DNA from: Pseudonocardia halophobica
GTDB taxonomy: Bacteria > Actinomycetota > Actinomycetes > Mycobacteriales > Pseudonocardiaceae
NCBI RefSeq assembly: GCF_027922425.1
Contig: NZ_BSFQ01000012.1
Location: 62,001 to 126,000 of the forward strand
Reading direction: 5' to 3'
DNA length: 64,000 nucleotides
In this document: piece by piece, positions 27,589-35,100 of the stretch
Layout: each line of letters opens with the position of its first letter
Position numbering within the stretch: the stretch's first letter is position 1
Program-made: the position numbers and the translations under genes
The notes under the pieces: model-generated
Database searches by the model: none
What the model saw: the letters and a program-made list of their open reading frames with translations, nothing else
What the model was told of the DNA's origin: nothing

Positions 27589-28703
27589 GCCTCACCGACG
27601 ACCGTCTCGACACCGCCGCGCGCCTGGTCGACGTGAGCGACCGGCCTGCCGCCACGCCCCAGCCCTGGGACCCGATCAAAATCCCGCGTGCCCGGATCGA
27701 GTCGGAGATCGACCGGCTCGCCGCCGCGCCCCGCCCCGCCAACGGCCGGCGGGCGAGCCGCATCGTGCACCCCGCGGCCACGGCCCCCGGGCTGGGCCTC
27801 GCGCCCGGGGTGTCCGTGACGATCGAGGTCCTCAAGCCGGGCGAGGAGACCGCGCCCCTGCGGGAGAACGCACACCGCGTCGAGATCGGCATCCGCGGCA
27901 GCGGCCGGATCACCGTGCAGGGCGACGAGATCGCGCTCGCGCACCTCGACGTCGCCAACATCCCGTCCATGCAGGGCTTCCGGTTCCGCAACGACGGCGA
28001 TGACGTGTGGGCCCGGCTGAGCTACTCCAACGCCCCGCTGCTGGAGAAGCTCGGCGTGCACTACGCCGAGGACCTGCCCGAGTCGTGGGAGCCCAAGCCG
28101 AGGACCTCCGACGCACCGGCCACCTACACCCGGGGTACCGCGCCGGACATCGCCATCGGCGACGAGGGCGCTCGGCTGCGCGGCTACGAGTTCCTCGTGG
28201 ACATCGAGGTGGTCGAGTCCCGGGCGCTCCACTGGCCGTGGGCCGAGGTCGGACAGCACCTCTCCCGGGAACCGGGGGACGGCAGGCGCACGATCATGGC
28301 GCTGTACAACCCGGCGACCCAGCGGCGACAGGGTGCGACCCACAGCTTCTTCGTCACCGCTTCGTTCATGCCCCCGGGGGCGCCGCCGCGCCGTCGCGGG
28401 CGCGGCCACCGGCACTCCTCCGTGGCGATCAACTACCACTTCGCGGGTCGAGGAGAGAGCGTCGTCGACGGCCGGACGATCGAGTGGGAGGCAGGCGACC
28501 TGCTGCTCTCGGCGCCGGGCTGGCTCGAGCACGCCCATTACCAGGGCCCCGAAGGGCTCGGCGTCTACACAGTCCAGGACCACCCGTTGCACATCGGCAT
28601 GGAGTCGCTGGTGTGGCAGGAGCAGCTGGACGGGCCGGTGCTCGCCCTGGGCTCGGAGGAGGGGCAGACCGGGTTCGTCGGGCCGCGCGAGGCCGGAACG
28701 TGA
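27585..28703 (+). CDS. Gentisate 1,2-dioxygenase-like bicupin ring-cleavage enzyme
   Basis: The 372-residue protein has two cupin regions. The first contains LKPGEETAPLRENAHRVEIGIRGSGRITVQGDEI. The second has GHRHSSVAINYHFAGRGESVVDGRTIEWEAGDLLLSAPGWLEHAHY, with iron-ligand-type His residues. Gentisate and 1-hydroxy-2-naphthoate dioxygenases share this plan and use Fe(II) to open an aromatic ring. Its first cupin keeps one His and lacks the full HxH pair. The ATG overlaps the transporter stop. The FAH hydrolase in the same operon would act after ring opening. Confidence 0.8.
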   Translation: MSLTDDRLDTAARLVDVSDRPAATPQPWDPIKIPRARIESEIDRLAAAPRPANGRRASRIVHPAATAPGLGLAPGVSVTIEVLKPGEETAPLRENAHRVEIGIRGSGRITVQGDEIALAHLDVANIPSMQGFRFRNDGDDVWARLSYSNAPLLEKLGVHYAEDLPESWEPKPRTSDAPATYTRGTAPDIAIGDEGARLRGYEFLVDIEVVESRALHWPWAEVGQHLSREPGDGRRTIMALYNPATQRRQGATHSFFVTASFMPPGAPPRRRGRGHRHSSVAINYHFAGRGESVVDGRTIEWEAGDLLLSAPGWLEHAHYQGPEGLGVYTVQDHPLHIGMESLVWQEQLDGPVLALGSEEGQTGFVGPREAGT

Positions 28704-29884
28704 GCACCGTCGCCGACCCCACCGGGTTCGGTTTCGATCCCTACGATCCGGAGCTGACCGAGCCGGCCGTCTGGAACCGTTATCGCGCCGCACAGAATCT
28801 CGGTGGCGCGGTGCGCGCACCGGACCGCGACGGGTTCTGGCTGGTCACGAGTTACGACGAGGTCCGGACGGCACTGCGCGATCCGGCCACGTTCTCCTCG
28901 GCGTCCGGGCACCGCATCCCCACCGACGGGAGCAGGCGGGCAATACCGATCGACTTCGACCCGCCCCTGCACACCGCCTACCGGGCGCTGATGGCCGAGG
29001 CCCTGTCCCCTGCACGGGTCCGGGCGCTACGTCCCTTCCTCGCCGAAGTCGTGACCCGTCTCGTCGACGACTTCGCCGCAGCGGGAGGAGGGGACTTCGT
29101 CTCCGCAGTCGCCCTGCCGCTCCCGCTGCAGGTGCTGACCGAACTGGTCGGATTCTCCGGGGAGACGGTGGCGCAGTTCCGCACACTGACCGAGGAGCTG
29201 TGGAGCCGGTACGTCGACGTCGATCCCGCGGAGTCCCACCGGCGGCTGTGGGAGCTGATGCGTGCCGAGCTCGCCGACCATCGTGCCCGACCTCGGGACG
29301 ACTTCCTCGGCTCGCTGCTGCATGCGGAGATCGAGGGACGTCCGATCCGGGAGGACGAGCAGGTCGGGATCCTGGCGACCTTCGCCGTCGCGGGTCACGA
29401 GACGACGATGAACGCGGCAGCCACCCTGGCGTGGCTGCTGGTGGAACATCCCGAGGCCCAGGCGGCGCTGCGGGCCGATCCCACGCGCGCCCGGGCGTTC
29501 GTGGAGGAGATGCTGCGCCACCGCAGCCCGGCGCAGAACTTCGCCCGGCGGACCACGTGCCCGGCGCGGGTCGGCGGGACCGCAGTGGCGGAGGGCGATG
29601 CGGTGCTGCTGTCCCTCGCTGCGGCCAACCGCGATCCGGAGCGTTTCCCGGACCCGGACCGGTTCGACCCCGACCGCGACGCCCGCGGGCACCTCGCCTT
29701 CGGCTGGGGCATCCACCAGTGCATCGGTGCACCGCTGGCACGCACCGAGCTGGTCCTGCTGCTCGAGGAGTTGGCGGCGCGACCGCCGTTGTGCGCGGCC
29801 GGCCCGCCGGTCTGGAGCAGCCTTCAGGGCGGCAACCATCTCGGCCTCACCCACCTACCGCTGCTCTTCGAGGAGGAGACATGA
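28700..29884 (+). CDS. Cytochrome P450, second of the island
   Basis: The 394-residue protein has the I-helix AVAGHETTMNAA (canonical AGHET), the ExxR helix EEMLRHRSP and the haem loop FGWGIHQCIGAPLAR with Cys341. Sequence outside these motifs is clearly different from the first P450, so they are not a recent duplication. It is translationally coupled to the dioxygenase (GTGA) and to the ferredoxin downstream (ATGA). The ferredoxin is therefore probably its partner. Confidence 0.92.
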   Translation: MSTVADPTGFGFDPYDPELTEPAVWNRYRAAQNLGGAVRAPDRDGFWLVTSYDEVRTALRDPATFSSASGHRIPTDGSRRAIPIDFDPPLHTAYRALMAEALSPARVRALRPFLAEVVTRLVDDFAAAGGGDFVSAVALPLPLQVLTELVGFSGETVAQFRTLTEELWSRYVDVDPAESHRRLWELMRAELADHRARPRDDFLGSLLHAEIEGRPIREDEQVGILATFAVAGHETTMNAAATLAWLLVEHPEAQAALRADPTRARAFVEEMLRHRSPAQNFARRTTCPARVGGTAVAEGDAVLLSLAAANRDPERFPDPDRFDPDRDARGHLAFGWGIHQCIGAPLARTELVLLLEELAARPPLCAAGPPVWSSLQGGNHLGLTHLPLLFEEET

Positions 29885-30078
29885 CCGACGTCGAGATCGA
29901 CGAGACCGCCTGCTGTGGCTACGGCAACTGCCTGGTGGCGGCGCCGGAGGTGTTCGACCTCCACACCGACACCGGCATCGCCTTCCTGCGGCCCGGCCGA
30001 CCGCGCGAGGTCGACCGCCTCGCCGTGCGGGAGGCCGCGGCGGACTGCCCGGCCAGGGCCATCACGGTCCGGGGGTGA
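29881..30078 (+). CDS. P450-type ferredoxin
   Basis: A 65-residue protein with TACCGYGNCLVAAPEVF near the start and AADCPARAITV at the end. The Cys spacing and CP motif match small 3Fe-4S (or 4Fe-4S) ferredoxins that feed bacterial P450s. Its ATG overlaps the stop of the second P450. It ends inside the convergent LysR gene (17-bp overlap of the two 3' ends). Confidence 0.88.
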   Translation: MTDVEIDETACCGYGNCLVAAPEVFDLHTDTGIAFLRPGRPREVDRLAVREAAADCPARAITVRG

Positions 30079-30991
30079 CGGCGCATCGTGAGCGCCCGAG
30101 CTCGCGCAGCGCCTCGATCGCCGCCGACTGCAGGGGCGAGAAGTACTTCGCCTCGCGGTGGTAGAGCCCGATGCCCTCGACCAGGTGCGCGTCCCGGATC
30201 CGGACGGCTCGCAGCCGTCCGGATTCCAGGTCCGCGCGCATCGTGTACCCGACCGACAGACTGACCCAGCCGTTCGCCGCCACAGCCTCCTTGATGGCCT
30301 CGGCGTGGCCCAGCCGGATCACAGCCGGAAGTTCGGGGACGCCGTGCGCGCGGAGCTGCTCCACCAGCATCCGGTGGTAGGAGACGCCGGTCGGGACCCC
30401 GACGAGCGGGAGTCCCGCCAGCTCGGCGAGGGTCACCGAGTCCGAGTGGGGCGGGCCGTTCGGGCTGGCGCACACCACGATCGGCTCCTCCCAGAGCTTC
30501 TCGCCGACCAGCGCGTCAGGCGTCTCGCCCTCGATCCAGCTGGTCACGGCGAGGTCGACGGTGCCCCTCTGGGTCGCGCGGAGGGCGATCTCCGGTTCGC
30601 TGATCTGCACCGTGATGTCGGCACCGGTCCGCTCGGCCCGCAACGCGGTCATGACCGGGGGTAGCAGGTACGTGCCGATGGCCATGCTCGCGGCCGCGAC
30701 GAGCGATCCGGCGGTCCCGGCGACCAGGTCGTCGACGTCCCGCTGGACCTGGACGCTGCTCGCCAGCACTTCCTTGGCCCATTGGTACACCCGCTCGCCC
30801 GCCTCGGTCAGCACGAGGCCGCTACCGGACCGGACGAACAGAGTGGCTCCCAACGAGCGCTCCAACGACCGCAGTTGACCAGACACGCTCGGCTGTGCCA
30901 CCAGCAACTGCTCAGCTGCCCGCGTCACCCCACCCGCGTCCACGACCAGGCAGAACACGGACAAGCGTCGCAACGTGATCGACTCATCCAT
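30062..30991 (-). CDS. LysR family regulator of the island
   Basis: The 309-residue protein has an N-terminal winged helix (LRRLSVFCLVVDAGGVTRAAEQLLVAQPSVSGQLRSLERSLG) and a C-terminal effector-binding domain of the periplasmic-binding-protein type. The ATG at 30991 begins directly before the helix-turn-helix; upstream in-frame codons add unrelated sequence. It lies between the catabolic operon and a divergent transporter gene, so it likely controls both in response to the substrate. The half-site CCTTATGG occurs upstream of both targets. Confidence 0.88.
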   Translation of the reverse strand: MDESITLRRLSVFCLVVDAGGVTRAAEQLLVAQPSVSGQLRSLERSLGATLFVRSGSGLVLTEAGERVYQWAKEVLASSVQVQRDVDDLVAGTAGSLVAAASMAIGTYLLPPVMTALRAERTGADITVQISEPEIALRATQRGTVDLAVTSWIEGETPDALVGEKLWEEPIVVCASPNGPPHSDSVTLAELAGLPLVGVPTGVSYHRMLVEQLRAHGVPELPAVIRLGHAEAIKEAVAANGWVSLSVGYTMRADLESGRLRAVRIRDAHLVEGIGLYHREAKYFSPLQSAAIEALRELGRSRCAVTPGP

Positions 30992-31030
30992 AGGGCGCAC
31001 TCTATGTGCACGTCGCAGCACTCGCTAGCA

Positions 31031-31038
31031 CCTTATGG
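31031..31038 (+). promoter_or_regulatory. Candidate LysR half-site in the lysR/transporter intergenic region
   Basis: CCTTATGG, identical to the half-site at 21154-21161. A degenerate partner CCATAGGG overlaps the lysR start (30988-30995), so the regulator may repress itself. Confidence 0.35.
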
Positions 31039-31097
31039 GGAGCGCGTTCGTATCCGCCGCCCCCTCCACGAGCCGCCCAGGACGAAGGAGTCCCACC

Positions 31098-32420
31098 ATG
31101 CGCTCAGCCCCCACCACTCGATCCGCCTGGCAGGTCGTCGGCGCCAGCACGGCGGGCACCTCCGTCGAGTACTACGACTTCTTCATCTACGGAACTGCCG
31201 CCGCACTCGTCTTCCCGCACGTGTTCTTCCCCGAGATGACGCCGGTGCTCGGGGCCCTGTCCGCCTTTCTCACCTTCGGCGCCGGCTATCTCGCGCGGCC
31301 CCTGGGTGGAATCGTGATCGGGCATTTCGGCGACACCGTCGGGCGCAAGCGGATGCTCGTCCTGACCGTCCTGCTCATGGGCGGTGCGACCCTGGCGATC
31401 GGGCTGCTGCCCGGCTACGCGCAGATTGGCGTCGCCGCGCCGATCCTGCTGCTCGTCCTCCGGCTGGTCCAGGGCTTCGCCTTCGGCGGGGAGTACGGCG
31501 GGGCGATCATCATGGCCTTCGAGTTCGCCCCCGAGGGCCGCCGCGGGTTGTTCGCCAGCCTGCCGCACACCGGTCAGTCCGTGGGTGTCCTGCTCGGCAG
31601 TGCCGCCTTCGCCCTGGTCGGCGGCCTGCCGGAGGGGCAGCTGCTCACCTGGGGCTGGCGCGTGCCGTTCCTGGCGTCGGTCGTGCTGGTGGCTGTCGGC
31701 CTGGTCATCCGGCTGAAGGTCACCGAAACGCCGTCGTTCCGAGCGGCCCGGCGGGACAACGCGATCGTCCGGTCGCCGTTCGTCTCACTGCTGCGCCATC
31801 ACCGCTGCGAGGTCCTGCTCGTCGCCGGCACCTTCACCGGCTTCAGCGCAGCCAGCATTCTTGCCATCACCTACATGGTCGGCTACGCCCGCACCGCGGG
31901 CGGGGTTCCGGCGGGCACCCTGCTGACCGCTATCACCGTCGCCACCGCGGTCCAGCTCGTCACGACGCCGCTGTCCGGCTGGCTGTCCGACCGGATCGGG
32001 CGCACCCTCCTGCTCGGCATCGGCGCCGCGGGGACCGCAACAGCCGTCTCGCTGATGTTCGGCGCCGTCTCAAATGGACGGACCGGGCTGGTCGTGCTCG
32101 CCTACGTCCTCGGTTGGGGGGTCTTCTTCGCCGCAGGCGTCGGAGTGCTGCCCGCGCTGTTCTCCGACGCCTTCGACACCTCGGTTCGGTACTCCGGCAT
32201 GGGTCTCGGCTACCAGCTCGCCACCGTCCTGGGCAGCGCAATCAGCCCGACGGTGGCCACCCTGCTTCTCGGCGCGACCGGGACGTCCACCTCCGTCTCG
32301 GTCTACGTCGTGGCGATCCTGGCAGTCACCCTGGCCTGCGGCCTCGTGCTGGCCCGGCGGGTCGGGTCCGCCGCCAGCACCACCGGAGAGGCCCGCACGC
32401 CCGACCGGGTGGATACCTGA
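31098..32420 (+). CDS. MFS transporter, metabolite:H+ symporter type, second copy
   Basis: A 440-residue, 12-helix protein with the MHS opening TSVEYYDFFIYGTAAALVF and GHFGDTVGRKRM between helices 2 and 3. It resembles the transporter at 26.3 kb along its length. The ATG at 31098 follows AAGGAG and is preferred over the ATG at 31035. It is transcribed away from lysR. Two transporters of the same class in one island suggest two related substrates or different affinities. Confidence 0.9.
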   Translation: MRSAPTTRSAWQVVGASTAGTSVEYYDFFIYGTAAALVFPHVFFPEMTPVLGALSAFLTFGAGYLARPLGGIVIGHFGDTVGRKRMLVLTVLLMGGATLAIGLLPGYAQIGVAAPILLLVLRLVQGFAFGGEYGGAIIMAFEFAPEGRRGLFASLPHTGQSVGVLLGSAAFALVGGLPEGQLLTWGWRVPFLASVVLVAVGLVIRLKVTETPSFRAARRDNAIVRSPFVSLLRHHRCEVLLVAGTFTGFSAASILAITYMVGYARTAGGVPAGTLLTAITVATAVQLVTTPLSGWLSDRIGRTLLLGIGAAGTATAVSLMFGAVSNGRTGLVVLAYVLGWGVFFAAGVGVLPALFSDAFDTSVRYSGMGLGYQLATVLGSAISPTVATLLLGATGTSTSVSVYVVAILAVTLACGLVLARRVGSAASTTGEARTPDRVDT

Positions 32421-32815
32421 CCATCCTCATGGAGACCGCCGATCCCGCGGGTGGCTCGCTCGTCGACCGCCCCGCGCACGACGACGCCGCGCTGGAGGCC
32501 GCGCCTGCCGCGATGAGCGCGGCGGCCCGAGCCTGGGATTCACCCGGCCGCCGCTGCGCGCCGATCTCCTGCGGGCGCTCGCGCGGGAGATCGGGCGGAC
32601 GACACCGCTCGCCGCGCTTGTCACCCGCCAGATGGATAAGCGGCTCGCGGAGGCAGCCGTCGAGATCGGGAAGTCGGCGCGCAGCAGGCTGGTACGCCGA
32701 CCACGCCGGGCGGCGGCCGGCCGTAGGCCGGCGGCGAGCAGGAACTGCAGGTGCGGGGAGGCGGTCTTTGATGCCGAGTGAGGCGACGTCGGTGTCGAGG
32801 ATGATCCGTCGGCCG
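32421..32815. pseudogene. Decayed region with a PIN-toxin remnant
   Basis: On the minus strand, directly after the small antitoxin-like gene, the frame reads RRIILDTDVASLGIKDRLP (about 32770-32811). This is the N-terminal strand of a PIN-domain toxin. It lacks a start codon and dissolves into unrelated, frameshifted sequence within about 20 residues. The plus strand holds helical fragments (for example PPLRADLLRALAREIGR near 32549-32600) with no recognisable domain. I regard the block as gene debris near the island edge. Confidence 0.5.
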
Positions 32816-33001
32816 TCAGGCGATGTCCGAGCGGCGCATCTTCTGAAGGTCGGTGAGGAACGCGTCGAGCTCGTCGTCGTCGAACACGCCGTCGTGGGCG
32901 AGATCGTCCCCCGTACGGATCGGCGCTGCGGCGGCGAAGAGGTCGTCGACGGTGATGCCGGGCGGCTTCGGAGAGGGCGAGGGCCCGGGCTGGGTGGACA
33001 C
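32816..33001 (-). CDS. Antitoxin-like small protein (orphan)
   Basis: A 61-residue acidic protein: a Pro-rich start, DDLFAAAAPIRTGDDLAHDGVFDDDELDAFLTDLQKMRRSDIA at the end. The DDELDAFLxDLxxMRR-D-A ending resembles antitoxins encoded just ahead of PIN toxins. A PIN-like LDTDVAS segment follows immediately on the same strand but is broken. The antitoxin is therefore probably an orphan. Identification is by pattern only. Confidence 0.5.
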   Translation of the reverse strand: MSTQPGPSPSPKPPGITVDDLFAAAAPIRTGDDLAHDGVFDDDELDAFLTDLQKMRRSDIA

Positions 33002-33198
33002 GATGCTCGCTCAGGACGGGCTGCGGGACTGTCTGCCATCGTAGTCGCGGCACCGCGGTACGGGCCCGACGACGGGCCGGGGGCGTGGAACGAGATGTGG
33101 CACGAACTTGCGTCGAGAAGGGCACTCAGGGACACCTGAGCACCCTCTGCGGAGACTGTTGGCGCTGGTAGAAGCGTTGGCGGACGTAGATCCGTTGC

Positions 33199-33222
33199 CT
33201 TCCAAACTGGCTACGCGGGTTC
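33199..33222 (+). repeat. att-like direct repeat, right copy (tRNA-Gly fragment)
   Basis: 24 nt identical to part of the tRNA-Gly gene (20859-20882), same orientation. The following bases drift (TTC then ATTTCTCG instead of GATTCCCG), so no functional tRNA 3' half remains. It marks the right edge of a putative 12.3-kb island. Confidence 0.7.
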
Positions 33223-33289
33223 ATTTCTCGAGACCGTGCCGGCGGGTTCCGACGCTCGTCGTGAGGCCGAGGCCGTGCGGGTCCGTCTC

Positions 33290-33733
33290 ATTCACCAGAT
33301 CGGCGAGCGCCGGAACCGGGGACGAGCCGCTGACTGGTCGACGCGCGCCGTCCGGGCGCGGCACTGCCGTGGAACCTCGGCAGTCGGGGTCTCGACATCG
33401 CGCACCGCGGTGACGGGCGTTTCGGCACTGACCATTCGGAACCGGCAGATGCGATGGCCGCTGCGGCCCGTTCCCGCCACGCCTTCTCGACCAGGAAGAG
33501 GCCGTCGTAGCGGTGAACCGACGGCGGCGCGTCAGCGGACGCGGGTCGTCGGGCAACCAACCGGCGCCCTCGACGACGGAGCCGGTGAGGCCGGATCCGG
33601 ACAGCGGGTCCCGGGCGCCGCGGAGCCGCCCGGCGCGATCGTCCCGGCGGTTTGCGTCGGCGCCCTCCATCGCCAGGTCCACGGTTTCGCGGGCGTAACG
33701 CGCCGCGGCGCTCGGTCCCTGCTGCTGGAGCAT
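33290..33733 (-). pseudogene. Broken gene with an SRA-YDG domain fragment
   Basis: On the minus strand one frame gives VHRYDGLFLVEKAWRE (about 33474-33519). After a one-base frame change, the next gives TGRSGHRICRFRMVSAE. Together these match the core of the SRA-YDG domain found in modified-cytosine-binding proteins and some restriction endonucleases. Upstream, a third frame reads GSVVEGAGWLPDDPRPL, plausibly the strand before it. No frame covers a complete domain and the HNH or other nuclease part is absent. It is probably a decayed defence gene. Confidence 0.45.
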
Positions 33734-33765
33734 GCTTCCCCCCGCCCGGCCGCCGACCCCGGCCG

Positions 33766-33798
33766 ACCGGGAGGCGCGGTCGTGAACCGCGCCTCCCG
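33766..33798 (-). terminator. Strong hairpin below the Arg/Glu/His-rich protein gene
   Basis: Perfect 14-bp stem (CCGGGAGGCGCGGT / ACCGCGCCTCCCGG) with a 5-nt loop, starting 10 nt beyond the stop codon on the minus strand. Confidence 0.75.
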
Positions 33799-33807
33799 GG
33801 TCATCGA

Positions 33808-34824
33808 TCAGACGTGCTCGGTCCCGACGTCGTGCGACCCCTCCATGACGCGGTGCTCCTCGTGACCGTGGTCCTCGGTCCGGCCCTGGTCGAAGCGGTC
33901 GACGTGCTCGAAGCGGACGTCCTGGTGCTCGTACAGGTGCTGGTCGACGCGGTGCTGGTCGACGCGGTGCTGGTCGTCGCGGTGCTGGTCGTCGCGGTGC
34001 TGGTCGCGGTTCTGGTCGTCGCGGCGCTCGGTCCGGTCCCGCTGCTCGCCCCGGTTGCGGTCGCGGTGTTCGTCGCCGTCACGCCGGGTGCCCTCGAAGT
34101 GCCGGCCCCGCTCGCTGCGGTCGTGGTGCTCGTCCCGGTACCCCTCGCGGTGCTCCTCGCGCCCGCGGCCCTCCTCGCGCCCGCGGTGCTCGTCCCACCC
34201 GCGGTGCTCCTCGCGTCCGCGGTACTCCTCGCGCCCGCGGCCCTCCTCGCGCCCGCGGTGCTCGTCCCGGTACCCCTCGCGGTGCTCGTCCCACCCGCGG
34301 TGCTCCTCGCGTCCGCGGTACTCCTCGCGCCCGCGACCCTCCTCGCGCCCGCGGTGCTCGTCCCGGTACCCCTCGCGGTGCTCCTCGCGCCCGCGGCCCT
34401 CCTCGTGCCGGCGGTATCCGCCCTCGCGGTCCCGGTGCTCCTCCCGCTCGCGGTGCTCCCCGCGCTCGCGGTGCTCCCCGCGCTCGCGGTGCTCCCCGCG
34501 CTCGCGCATGCGCTCCTCCCGGTGCTCCTTGCGCTCGCGCTCCTCCCGGCGCTCCTCACGCTCGCGCTCGCGGTGTTCGCGCTGGCGGTGCTCCTCGCGC
34601 TCCCGCTCCCGGTGCTGGCGCTCGCGCTGTTCCGCCCGCTCGCGATCCCGTGCGTCGCGGTGCTCCCGCTGCTCGTGCCCGAAGACGTCCCCGCTGCGGG
34701 TGGGCTCACCCGTGCTCTGGTCGGCCATGACGGTGAGGGAGCCCGCAGCGGTAGTGGCGGCGTCGAGCTCGGCATCGACGCTGGTCGTGGTGCTGTTGTC
34801 GGTGCGGGTTGTGGCTGCGTCCAT
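33808..34824 (-). CDS. Arg/Glu/His-rich low-complexity repeat protein
   Basis: The ATG at 34824 follows GAGGAGGAAAG and encodes about 338 residues. Residues 1-45 are ordinary (MDAATTRTDNSTTTSVDAEL...). From there to the end the chain is almost only Arg, Glu, His, Asp, Gly and Gln in short repeats (REHRER, EEHRGREEGRGREEYRG, DDQHRDDQHR). DNA in this part is an imperfect tandem repeat. The protein would be intrinsically disordered, highly charged and histidine-rich, which suits metal or nucleic-acid binding or condensate-like behaviour; none is proven. Its leader and N-terminus are shared with the GNAT gene at 43.8 kb. A good terminator follows. Confidence 0.65.
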   Translation of the reverse strand: MDAATTRTDNSTTTSVDAELDAATTAAGSLTVMADQSTGEPTRSGDVFGHEQREHRDARDRERAEQRERQHREREREEHRQREHREREREERREERERKEHREERMRERGEHRERGEHRERGEHREREEHRDREGGYRRHEEGRGREEHREGYRDEHRGREEGRGREEYRGREEHRGWDEHREGYRDEHRGREEGRGREEYRGREEHRGWDEHRGREEGRGREEHREGYRDEHHDRSERGRHFEGTRRDGDEHRDRNRGEQRDRTERRDDQNRDQHRDDQHRDDQHRVDQHRVDQHLYEHQDVRFEHVDRFDQGRTEDHGHEEHRVMEGSHDVGTEHV

Positions 34825-34951
34825 CGGATCTTTCCTCCTCGGTTCCCGGGGCGTCTCCCCGGTCGCTTGAAGGATGGGCGCCGCTGTGCGCTCGCACCGT
34901 CGGTCGACCGGACCCCTGGCCGGAGGGTCCTGCTGTCCCCCGATCGACCGA
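34729..34951 (-). repeat. Duplicated leader-plus-N-terminus module, copy A
   Basis: About 130 nt upstream of the repeat-protein start and its first 30 codons closely match 44313-44534 upstream of and within the GNAT gene. Long identical stretches include CCGGAGGGTCCTGCTG and CACCGTCGGTCGACCGG. The encoded N-termini align as MDAATT-x-T...NxTTTS-xx-AELDA. Confidence 0.8.
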
Positions 34952-35100
34952 CGCGTCGCGCTGGCCCGTCCGGCCTGAACCACGATCAAGCCCCGCCGCT
35001 CCATGTGCGGGCGCGGACGGGCCAGCACCAGTGCAGGTGGTCGAGGATGATCGGCTTCAGGTCGTTGCGTGGGCTTGAACCGCTGCGCCTCGGCCGACGG

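Noticed and set aside
26262..28703. 813-residue frame suggesting a transporter-dioxygenase fusion
   Set aside because: The transporter is in another frame. The dioxygenase has its own ATG at 27585 overlapping the transporter stop.
20903..33222. Integrase or excisionase gene in the putative island
   Set aside because: No tyrosine- or serine-recombinase motif was found in any frame I examined, so mobility is not claimed.
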